Below the pieces are notes generated by a model. The model ran no database searches, was not told where the DNA came from, and saw only the letters and a list, made by a program, of their open reading frames with translations. 64,000 nt of DNA. It comes from Aristolochia californica. Lineage: Eukaryota > Streptophyta > Magnoliopsida > Piperales > Aristolochiaceae. Position numbers and translations under genes: made by a program. The stretch is taken from assembly GCA_029961685.1 (NCBI GenBank), contig JARWKL010000016.1:997001-1061000 (forward strand), given 5' to 3'. Shown one piece after another: positions 54,601-64,000 of this stretch; the first letter of the stretch is position 1, and each line of letters starts with the position of its first letter.

Positions 54601-57600
54601 AACTATTCTAGTTTTATCCGTAAGTTCTGATATTACAGTTTCATTGCAAGAATATAAAAGACAGATTTTATAGAAAGACATCTTCAAGGAAAAAAGAACC
54701 ACAATTCATAAAAATAAAAAAAAGTCTAAAACCATTATATTTTTTGAGAGAAGGGGTATATTCATTAAACCTGAAGGCAAACAGCAATCAACAAACAAAA
54801 ATCAAGGAGAGGGGCCCTTACAATGAGGGATTGAAGGGTAACCCCCTCTCTAGCTAGAGAATCAGTAACAGAATTTGCTAATCTAGGAACAAAACACCAA
54901 TTATAAACAACATTTTTTGAAAAATCTTGAATTTCACAAAAACAGAGTTAATGACGCCAAGGAGGATCTTTCTTGCCCAAGCCCCAAGAGATAACTGAGC
55001 GAGAATCGCCTTCAACATTAAGTGCCTATGAAAACGTTCATGGAAGATTTTCAGACTATTCCTTGAAGCTTGAAGTGCAGCTATTGTAGAATCAGTTTGA
55101 CCAAGAGGGCCAGCAAAACAGGCAAGAATATCACCATTTTAATTTCAACACCCCCCACCACCACTACCCAAAAAAAAGGGGGACCAGGATTGCTATAAGA
55201 GGATCTATCAAAATTTAGCTTAATAATGCCTTCAATCGGTGGCTTCCACTCAACTGGGATATCATGCTCAGGAAGAGACATACTCGCTAATGAGCTCCAA
55301 TTGCATCTACAAATGCCGCCATTAACATCCTCAAAAGCATCAAGAGTGTAAAGCCAAGCTATAGTGTTAAAAGACACTCACATGTTGGGGTGGCATGGCT
55401 AGTAAATAAGGGAAACTTTCATAGAGATGGCATAGAATTCTAATAATGCAAGCTGGTGTATGTCCTCTTATGTCTTTTTTCTTTTGAAACATGTAGTCCT
55501 ATAAGGGCATTATAGTCTTTGTAAACACCTTCACACAACTATAAATACAGCCACAAGGCATAGGGTAGAGTATTCAAGCCCCTTCTTCTTGGCTCAAATT
55601 CATCCTTACACCTCTCTCTTTTCCTCTTCTTTCTCTCCCTTGGTTTCTTCTCTCCTCTCTTCCAAGAACTAGAGTTCATCTCTTTTCTCCTTCCCTTGAG
55701 ATCTCTTGTGTTTATATATTGGCCTCAGAAATCAACATATGAAAGGGGCATCTACTTAGTAAAGCGGGGAGGCTCATCCTTCTCAAGTCTTGCATAGCAG
55801 GAATCCCCAATTATGCCCTATCTTTTATGCCTTGTCCTGTTGCAATTTGTAAGTAATGGATAGGCTAAAAAGAAGATTCCTATGGAGGGGATCAAGTGAT
55901 GCCTTTAAGTACCATTTGGTTAGTTGGGATGAAGTATGCAAGCCAAAGAATATGGGTGGCCTGGGAATCCGGAAATCTAGAGACATGAATCAAGCATTGT
56001 TGCTAAAATGGTTATGGAAGTTTAATACCATTCCTCAAATCTTTGGAAGGAAATGGTTCTCGCAAAGCTGGGTGGGGATCCTCATTGGTGGATGTCTGGG
56101 GGGAATCGAAGAGGCATTTCCTCAATATGGAGAGTTCTATACCTTCTGCTTCCAAATTTCATTCTGCAAGTAGATTCTATCCAGGCAGTGGTAGATCGAT
56201 CAAGTTTTTGGAAGACTTGTGGATAGGGCAGGAGCCCCTGCAGGCTGCATTCAAAAGTTTTTTTCTCCACGCGTCTCGCAAAGACAAATCAGTAGCAGAA
56301 GCATTTGAGGAGGGGGGGTATGAGCCTCCATCCTAGAAGGGGTCTCTCGGATAGTGAGGCTTTGGAGGCTGGTCGTTTGATGGACCTTGTTGCTTCATTT
56401 AAAATCCGTCCTTTGGAGGCTGACAGACTCATTTGGTGGCTGGATAAAAAGGGTTCTTTCACAGTCTCGTCCGCATATGGCTTCTTAAACGGCGGAAATT
56501 CGTCTTGGAGGGAGAATGAGATCAATTTTGTATGGCGTTTATGTGCCCCTCCAAAAGTAAAATTCTTCATGTAGAGTGCCTATCAAGGCAAAATTCTCTC
56601 GGCAGCTATGTTGAGAAGAAGAGGACACCCCTCCGTTGACCCCTTGTGTCCATTCTGCAACTCTGACACTGAAACTACTAGCCACATTCTACTCCATTGC
56701 AGTTTCTCTTGGAAGGTGTGGATCAGCATTCTTGAAAAGTTTGGGCTACAATTCTGCATGACGGTTGATCTACTCTCATTTAGTAAATCTCTCATGGGTA
56801 CCCCTATGCCGAGCCTTGGAAAGCTGATATTTTCTGCCTGTGCCAATTTCATATCGTGGGGGCTTGGGAATGAGCGCAATAGAAGACGATTCGATGCAAA
56901 AAGCGAATCTTTAGACCGGGTTGCGGACCGAGTGGTAGGTCATATATCAACTTGGCTTTTAACAAAGAAAGCATTCTCTTCCTATCTAGGATCCTCCATA
57001 CGTGAAAACTGGAGAAACTTGGCTTTGATGCACATTGGGAGAAAACTTCTGGTCATGCAAGAATGGACTCCTCCCGATCCTAGTTATCTCAAGTTAAATT
57101 TTGATGGCTCGTCTCTTGGTAACCCTGGGATTTCTGGTTTTGGAGGAGTTATTTCAGATCATTCAGGAAATCAGCTCTTAACTTATGCCGGCCCTCTTGG
57201 TATATCTGACTTTACGTCTGCTGAGTTACATGGTCTCCTCTCCGGTCTTCGCGTCATTAGAGATAAATGCAGGGGGGCCCTTCATACTGAAGGCAACTCA
57301 AAAGTGGTGATAGGTTGGTGTGAGAATGCATCCTCCCTTCCACGGAGGCATTGGGATACTTTTAGGGAAATTTTAGAAATTACCTCAATTGTTTCTTGTA
57401 TTTGGACTCACATTCCGAGATCTGCAAATTCAGCGGCAAATGTGCTTGCCAGGCAGGGAGCTACCTTACAATCGCTGGTTGTGAGGGACATGCTCCCCCA
57501 AATTTTGTAATTTCTCCTGTTTTATTAATACATCTTTTTCAAAAAAAAAAAATCAACATATGACATTAAAATGAATCCTAACACAACAGTCCATGGAGAA

Positions 57601-60600
57601 AATATGCTCTCAAAGCATTGCTGATTTTTTCCCACCATATTCCCTGAGGGATATGAACAAGACAGGCCTTTAACATTATCTTCCCAAGCATGGGCAAATA
57701 AGAAACTGAGTGAGGAGAGATGAGACCGCTGAGAGAAGCAGGGCAGCAAAGAGGAAAATCAAATAAACCAAAGAAATAACTCCAGATTTTCCATGAGAAT
57801 CTACAATGAAGCATAATGTTATCAACAGATTCCTCAAACTGACCATACAGAAACAAGGAAGGCCAGGAAGCAGCAAACCTCTTTTAGCCAGATTGTCACG
57901 AGTTAATATCTTTCCATGGAGAGCACTCCAAACAAAAACCTTTTGCTTTGGAGGGTCAGAAAGAGACCAGGCAGAGGAAACAATTGCTACTCTAGTAGAA
58001 GAAATCCCCATGACAAGCTTCTCATAGCAAGAGGAGACTGTCAATTGACCATTAGTGGAAGGGCATCAGATAAGATGGTCAGGCTGAGAAGCCTGAAAAC
58101 AAACATGCTCCAAATCTTTGATTAAGCTTCAGATTTCCAAGGCTTCAGCATCATTGAATTCAAGAAGAAATAAAGAAGGACAATCCACACTTTGAATATG
58201 ACCGTGTTGGGTAATGTCAAAAAGGAAAATATGATGATTCCTGGCCAAATTGAAAAGCCAAGGAAAAATGTTTTGTAAAGACAAATTGAGTACCCAATGA
58301 TCATACCAAAACCGAATTTTATTTCCAGCTCCAGCTGAAAACCTGATATTGGATGAGAAGAAACAATATGTTGGATAAACGTGTCTCCAATTAGGAGGTA
58401 GCCAACTTCAAGAACAGTCATCAATTTGTTACAAAAAAATGAACACCATGGAAGAGGTTTCATATTCAATTGCCAACAGCATTTAGTAAGTAGCGCCACA
58501 TTAGTATCTCTAAGCCTTCGAATGTCCAGACCTCCATTCTTCTTAGATTTACCTACTTCATCTAATTTAATCAAATGGTGTTTAAACCCATCAAAGGAGC
58601 CCTTCCAAAGGAAATTTCTCATTAACTTTTCAATATTATTACCCATGCTCACTGGGCAATAAAGGAAAAAAAGATAATAAGTTGGGAAACCTGCCAAACA
58701 CGATTTGATCAATGTTACTGTCCAGCCTTTCAGATGAGCCAGCCCTTCCATATTGAAAGGTGATGTTGAAGTTTTTCAAGAACAGGTTTCCCTTTAAATT
58801 TTATCTGTCCTCCCATTAAAACAAGCTAACCATTCGCTGCAACTTTATTTTAACTTACTAGTGAAAGAAAGCATAAGAAAAGAAAGAAACTCACAAATAA
58901 AATCATGCTTAAATGGACGCATCAACAGTGAAGTAGCTTAATTGGGAGACTGGTAAATGTAATACATCTTCCGTTCTGAATTTTCAACTTAACTAGAAAG
59001 CATTCAACAGTGCCTGGAGGTCCATCTGAGACATGATGACATTTGTGCACATGTAATAAAAACATCCCATCCTGTCTTTTCACCCTTCTTTTAATGGCAA
59101 TGAGAAAGGAGGATTCATTAAGAGAGCTCCCAAGGGAGAAAGTCCAAATAGGAAATTTCAAGAAACTTGGGAACAAAAAACTAAGTGAAAAAATAAGGAG
59201 AGGAAGAGAGACTCATAGAGGGGAGGAGGTGCCAACAGCAAGGTGTTGCCAGGTGACTCCTTCCTAGTCAATGTGTTTACAACGGCATTGGAACTCCCAG
59301 GAGTGTGCAACCAAGACTAGCTGACTTTTCAGCCCTCAGCTGGGGTAATCAAAGAGAGGATTTTGAGCATTGAGGAAATCGAGGAAGTAGTTATCAGCTA
59401 TAGTGTCTGGTCAACAAAGCTATTTTGGCCAAGAAAGGACATTTTAACTGCAAATTCTTTAAGATTCCAGTATTTACAAGTAGAAATGTCCTATTTATGA
59501 GGATTCTGAAAGAAAAAGTGGTTAATAGCAATCTGTTTTATTTATTTATTTACAGCCATCAACAGGATATGCAGCCCTCATGGTTCTTTTATGCAATCGT
59601 AGCACTACCACTTGGAACAATGACTAAAATGACATGTTCAGATAACAAAGCAAAAATACCAGAACTTTTAGCAGAAGAACCAGATAATTTTGTCAGATAA
59701 ATACTTTTATTCTTGGGACACACGTTTTTAGCAAAATTTTCATAGTTGAACATTGAATAGTCTGAAATTAACAGGAGTGGTTGCAACTTAATACCTCAAC
59801 AAGGGAGATGTGACAACTAATTCAATCCTCTTAGAAAGCCCAGCTTCATGAACATGTTTACGCAAATTATCAACCTGTTATAGTACCACAGAAAAAATTG
59901 TAATGGTTAGAACAAAATGAAGAAGAAGAAATTGAAAAATAGCTGTAACGAAAAGACACTGACAAACTCAGAAAGGAAGCAATAATAAAGTGCCTGACTG
60001 GAAAATGAAAGGTGATCGTTGGCCAAATCACTAAATATTGGAAAAAAACTAAGGAAAAGAGAAACATAAGGTATCTACTTACATGCTAGAATCATATATT
60101 GGAAACTTAGGTTCTAGCAGAAAACAGTGCAAATTTGGCATTGATAGACCATTGTTGTCATTAATAACAGATTATATTTGTTACATTCATTAAGAACATA
60201 TATTTTATTCTTTCATGCCTTATCCAACTATGTTGGTTTCAACAACATGACTCCTCCATTATGCTCTTTGGTTCAACAACATGACTCCTCCATTATGCTC
60301 TTTGGTTCAACAACATGACTCCTTCATTATGCTCCATCATTTGCTAATCAAATGGGTAAGTTGGCCTTTTCAAGCCTTCCCTCTCTTCCATCCATGTCAT
60401 TTCAGGCATTCTTCAGTATCTTGCCCCTCAAGTCCCAAAAAAGAACACTTCTAATTATTGTCAACAGCATCTCCATCCATCTCAAACAAATTTGCCAAAC
60501 GGGGGGAAAAAAATCTCAAATGACTTTTTTTTTAATGTTGATTACACACACACATACCCTTACCCATGGTGAGACTTGAACACAAGACCATGCACTAGAA

Positions 60601-63600
60601 ACCCCATGTGACCACTGAGCCAAAGACCCAAGTCACATCTCAAATTACTTTTTGCTTTCTCGCTGTAACTGATAGTCCACAAATGTTTTCTAATATATCA
60701 ATTACTTATCATTTCATAGTTTTGTTGTACATTCAAATTAGCAATCCATCTTTACCACCCCAACTTTGTTGATGGTGCAACTTTTTATACCACACTCAGC
60801 TCCATAGGGCAAAAGACTGACAGACAGAATATTAATCTGACATGGCACCACCTTGAAAATACCTACAGGCTTTATCTTGTAACTATATCCTCCTAGATTG
60901 TTTCCCTTTTAAATACTTGGCTTATCTGCCCCAAAGACATATTGTCTCAAACGAATTCACCAAAATGCAACACCTACATTCAGTATTAGGTCAGCAAACC
61001 TCTTGGGTAAAAAGTCTTGTCTTTATATTTCCAATTTCCATATTGCCATCCCTAGATTCAATCTAAATTATATCATCCATAAAAAAACATGCAGTAATGC
61101 GTCATCTCACAAATATAGGCCATAAGCTCCTCCATGGTAAGTGAGAAAATGACTTTAAATCGATCCTCAAATTAAGCTGACAGTAACACGAAATGGCTTG
61201 TGTTCCCGCTCATTGTCCTAATACTGATACAAGTTAAATAGCACAACACATGCCCATGATATCAATGTTTCTTGTCATAACACAATGTCAATAATATTCT
61301 AATATATTAAATTTCTACACACATTTTTTTTACTTGATATCCACATCATACGAACCATGCGGAGGTCTTTCTTCTTCTTTTGATGTTTCTCCACAAGGCT
61401 CCATGGGAGAAAGTTGCATCTCTATTTTTTTTTTCTGAAATAAAACTTTAATTACAGTTGATTTTACAGGGATAGGTTGAAGTTGCACCAGCTCCACTCT
61501 ATAATAATTGGTTGAATCTCAAATAATAAGCTCAGAATCTTCCAAGCCTGTAACAAGATGGTGAGTATTCACTACAACAGCCCTTCTTACATCCAGTCCT
61601 AACAAACAACCCAGCACGAGACATGGAATGCACTTATGGGCCATAGAAATTCCACCAACCAATAATTCACATCCGGGCCCAACCGAACCCCAACCAATAA
61701 CAAAAGAAGAATTTATATTTGGTAAGCGTGACCTAGCATCTGTAACCTATGCTATACGAGTGGATTATTTACTTAACCTTCCAATAGTTATTGCATTCTC
61801 GGATACCACCTTGTTCTTGAAATTGGATGCCAGAAAAAAATCTACTTCAAGAGACTCGTTAATCATTTTAAAACCAATTTTTCCTTAACATTTAAGTGAC
61901 AGGGATGTGGTCTCATTGTGTGGCCTTCCTGTCTTCATCTTCTTTAAACTTCTTTCCATTCAATTACTATAATTTTACACTTGAAGAAGCAATCTCTATG
62001 AATTTGGTGTCACTGTCTGTTGTGATAGGCAAATATAAAAAAATTTCTACCTCCATCCTATGCTCCTATATTAAAACTGTTGGATCATTAAGTGTTTGGT
62101 TTATGTCTCTTACTCTTTCATGGTCCTTAATTTCACAGTTCGTATATATTGTTCCATAGTGTTAAGAAAAAAAACTTCTTTTTTTTTTTTTTTTTGAAAA
62201 TGAGGATGTATCTATCCACCCACGTTCATGACCTACTCTATAGGACCTCATAAGCTATGCTTTTTGTCTTCGTCACATTCTATTTTGGCTCTATTTCTTA
62301 ATTTTCATGTAAAATACAAGTTTCTTCGCTCCTATCAACCTGTCATCTATAAAACTATACATGTGTTTCACTGATGAATTTTTTATCCTTAAAAATCCAC
62401 TATCAGCCATCATTTAAATGGATGCAACTATCCTTTTTTTCTATCCAATGCAGCTAGACAGCCTCCGATATATATTTTCATAAAAATATCAACAGCTTTA
62501 ATGAACCCTTTTACTAGCAATAGCAGTATGCAATATGCAATATGCAAAAGCATTCTGAAAAACTTAAGAAGAAAGAGGGTTGAAGAGAGAGAATGAGAGG
62601 GAGAGAATGTGGAGAGGAGAAATTGAAAACTGAACTGCGTTGGGGGACCTGCACGTCCCCCAACCTCTATTTATAATAAGGGTTGAGTATAACTTACAAA
62701 ACTGCCCTTACTTAAGTGAAAAAAAAAACATTTCTATATTTCCTAATCTATGCGTTCTCTTTACATGAAACTTGGTCCATAGACATAGTTGGACATGTAG
62801 AACAAGATTACATCAATAAATACAAACAAAGATAAGGTAAAAAACCAAAATGCCCCTATAGTTGTTTTTCAACACACAATTGAGAATAAGTTAAACAATT
62901 GTTGTCAATAATGATTCGTAGAAGCAAAAGATAACTCTTTTTACTGAAATTTTCAAAAAATAATTATGAAACTAAAGTTAACTTGATAGATTCTTCTCTT
63001 TGAAAATTTATTCAAAACTTAAAAGCCCAAAATGTATGCTTATCTATATAGTTACAGTTCAAGTTCCTTATTGACTTTATGAAGCCTAGTTTTCATATAA
63101 TTAAAAAATGTAAGACCAATGTAACCTAGTTTCAAGATTATTTTGAATAACACTTATTCTCAAGAACATATTTTCTGAGTTAAAAAATTGGATGAGTACT
63201 AAGATGACATTGCCGGAATTTGGATATCTGTTAGGTACTTCAGTATTACGGCCAGAAGCAAGGCTAAGATAATCAAATGGAACTAATAAAGGCATTTTTA
63301 GCCCCATTGTTTTAATTCATCATATTTCCCATTAACCTTCTTAAAGCTCACTTGATCACTTGTATCTTAACATGGTAAAAGGAGAAGACTTAGTCCAATG
63401 AACAGTTCTCCAAGAGCAAATAAGCTTTCCAAAGCATAGAGAAGATGCAAATTATATTGAATTCTAACTGAGTTAGATAAATTTTCAAAAAAAGAAAAAA
63501 AGAAATCACATAAAACACATTCCAAATAGTACAATATATACATCTTCCACTTTACAACAGTATCATACCACCGAGGTTAATTTTTTTTTTCTTTCAACAC

Positions 63601-64000
63601 GGAGCAACTCCAAGCAAGCATTTGTGTAAGCAAACAAGGATAAGTGTATCACAACTACAGTATGATATAGATGTGACCTCAATACTTTGATAATTTTTAA
63701 ATATTAAGAACAGTATACAGAAGAAAAAAGGTAAAGGAAATAAGAGAGTTCCCATACCTGCTGCCAACCTAGAGGAGTGAGTTGTGCATCAAAGAGTTTT
63801 GGTGACAAGTATGCCTTATGGTTCTTTTCCCCTTCTACATTGTGGATCCCTTGAGCATGTCTCACCTAGAGGTAGTTTTGTATTAGAAAAAATGTAAAAA
63901 GTCCAGAAAGAAAAGTACTAGTATCTTTGAACAAATATACTGGAAATATAACAAACCAGATGCAGTGTTTTACAACGGTGCAGTGGAAACAAAGCTGGTC
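51691..64000 (-). CDS. Phosphoglycerate-mutase-like (histidine phosphatase) protein, 5' end outside window
   Basis: A plant PGM-like member of the histidine phosphatase superfamily; the substrate of this subgroup is not known. Proposed exons: >64000-63957, 63865-63758, 59874-59795, 54503-54341, 53059-52985, 52865-52777, 52666-52547, 51925-51881 and 51787-51691. All phases fit and there is no stop. The catalytic RHG-type motif is VRHAQGIHN (His at the second position), followed by LTPLGWQQVDNLRKHV and the SPLLRTMQTAVGVFGG arginine. The second-histidine region is VVTHSGFLYH, and the tail is FANCELRSMVVVDR, then TTNYPGKIPRGLDLPSD. The 258 complete codons plus the partial first exon fit ~280 aa. 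Introns after 52985 and 51881 use GC donors. It appears intact despite large transposon-filled introns. Confidence 0.88.
53450..53548. repeat. Direct repeat flanking PGM-like exon 4, left copy
   Basis: TTCTAGTTTTATCCATAAGT and what follows, ~99 bp, matches 54606-54704 with few differences. The pair brackets the exon at 54341-54503. Confidence 0.9.
53880..54260 (+). repeat. Possible solo LTR near PGM-like exon 4
   Basis: A TATA-like AGTTATAAATAAAGG at ~54148 is preceded by short-repeat-rich sequence and followed by a T/C-rich leader, resembling the copia LTR layout at 21269. Ends and target duplication were not resolved. Confidence 0.35.
54606..54704. repeat. Direct repeat flanking PGM-like exon 4, right copy
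   Basis: Near-identical copy of 53450-53548 (shared TTATAGAAAGACATCTTCAA). It lies next to the 3' end of the minus-strand LINE. Confidence 0.9.
55743..57550 (+). mobile_element. 5'-truncated LINE with poly-A tail and 13-bp target duplication
   Basis: AATCAACATATGA occurs at 55730-55742 and 57551-57563 and brackets the element, which ends in an A-run (57540-57550). It starts inside ORF2 after the RT palm (GRLILLKSCIAGIPNYALSF, with a frame break). It continues through NMGGLGIRKSRDMNQALLLK, zf-RVT (DPLCPFCNSDTETTSHILLH) and a C-terminal RNase H. Confidence 0.95.
56608..57510 (+). pseudogene. LINE ORF2 zf-RVT and RNase H domains, 300-codon open stretch
   Basis: zf-RVT: CPFCNSDTETTSHILLHCSF. 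RNase H: KLNFDGSSLGNPGISGFGGV with the first Asp, and SAELHGLLSGL with the Glu. In EGNSKVVIGW and SANSAANVLARQGA, Asn stands where related LINEs usually have Asp, so RNase H activity is doubtful. A TAG (about 56572) cuts it from the upstream reading. Confidence 0.88.
60232..60334. repeat. 34-bp tandem repeat, three units
   Basis: TTGGTTCAACAACATGACTC and CTCCATTATGCTC form a 34-bp unit present three times with at most a few base differences. Confidence 0.93.
60530..60636 (-). mobile_element. tRNA-derived SINE with target duplication
   Basis: On the minus strand it has box A TGGCTCAGTGG and box B GTGTTCAAGTCTC, and ends in an A-run. The flanks ATCTCAAATGACTTTTT (60513-60529) and ATCTCAAATTACTTTTT (60637-60653) are a 17-bp target duplication with one mismatch. 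It lies in the PGM-like second intron. Confidence 0.88.
62490..62873 (-). repeat. Possible solo LTR, minus strand
   Basis: Minus-strand reading starts TGTTGAAAAACAAC and has TTATAAATAGAGG (TATA) near 62670. A G/C stem (TTGGGGGACGTGCAGGTCCC) and a CT-rich leader follow. The 3' end was not resolved. Confidence 0.45.

Larger units (their letters stand above)
55383..57588 (+). repeat. LTR (~397 bp without insert) inside the minus LINE, itself split by another LINE
   Basis: It begins TGTTGGGGTGGCATGG and, after the inserted LINE, ends CTAACACAACA, giving TGTTG/CAACA termini. TATA box AACTATAAATACAGCC at ~55540 and a CT-rich leader follow the pattern of the copia LTR at 21269. Segments are 55383-55742 and 57551-57588. 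No clear 5-bp target duplication. Confidence 0.7.
54737..58760 (-). mobile_element. LINE (ORF2 3' half), minus strand, interrupted by an LTR
   Basis: Two parts of one LINE. The first, 58760-57589, reads LIKSCLAGFPTYYLFFLYCP and NGGLDIRRLRDTNVALLTKC, then zf-RVT (RDNLAKRGLLLPG; WWEKISNALRAYFLHGL). After the insertion, 55382-54737 reads RNase H (VEWKPPIEGIIKLNFD). The T-rich start near 54737 is the poly-A side. It is 5' truncated, carries several stops, and lies within a PGM-like intron on the same strand as the gene. Confidence 0.88.
59880..63757. other. Large second intron of the PGM-like gene
   Basis: Non-coding apart from the repeats listed separately (34-bp tandem repeats, a SINE, an LTR-like stretch). 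Homopolymers occur at 61424, 62176 and 63580. Confidence 0.6.

Noticed and set aside
61628..62159. Two adjacent plus-strand open frames in the PGM-like second intron
   Set aside because: No recognisable motif, AT-driven composition, and no transposon or exon landmarks.

Overview
This window is nuclear DNA of a flowering plant, most likely a TE-rich eudicot. The evidence is spliced genes with plant-type proteins (a BXL6-like beta-xylosidase, a plant phosphoglycerate-mutase-like protein, a DUS2-type tRNA dihydrouridine synthase, an ODR4-like protein). It also holds Ty3/gypsy, Ty1/copia, LINE, SINE, TRIM, MULE and hAT elements, AT-rich introns and tRNA-iMet primer binding sites. The species cannot be fixed from sequence alone. 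All splice models are manual: exon phases were checked by hand and there is no transcript support.

Layout. 1-5554: a decayed gypsy element that entered a minus-strand LINE (5555-~8132). ~8133-20161: a head-to-head pair, a RING-H2 pseudogene (-) and an intact 9-exon DUS2-like gene (+, 320 aa). A 1050-bp Pack-MULE carrying a P450 fragment sits in their shared promoter, and the DUS2 introns hold copia, TRIM and LINE insertions. 21269-27711: a copia element interrupted by an 1883-bp hAT element. 27712-35100: a graveyard of host gene fragments (proteasome beta1, SHMT, ODR4 tail, BXL tail) mixed with LINE, solo-LTR and copia pieces. 35578-37640: AT-rich tandem repeats (218-bp and ~165-bp units). 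38066-39870: a second RING-DUS2 pair; this RING gene is intact, but DUS2 is cut after exon 2. 39870-46950: an ODR4-like pseudogene fused directly to the DUS2 remnant. 47323-50240: an intact 6-exon BXL6-like gene (-, 786 aa). 51691->64000: a phosphoglycerate-mutase-like gene (-), whose first exon runs off the right edge and one of whose introns contains a LINE/LTR/LINE nest.

Main interpretation. The block RING - DUS2 - ... - ODR4 - BXL appears to have been duplicated in tandem and then reciprocally eroded. Copy 1 keeps DUS2 but has a broken RING gene and only the tails of ODR4 and BXL. Copy 2 keeps RING and BXL but has a truncated DUS2 and a dead ODR4. No new enzymatic or defence system was seen. 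The notable content is this fractionated duplication, several insertions datable by their nesting, and three non-canonical GC-AG introns in otherwise intact genes.
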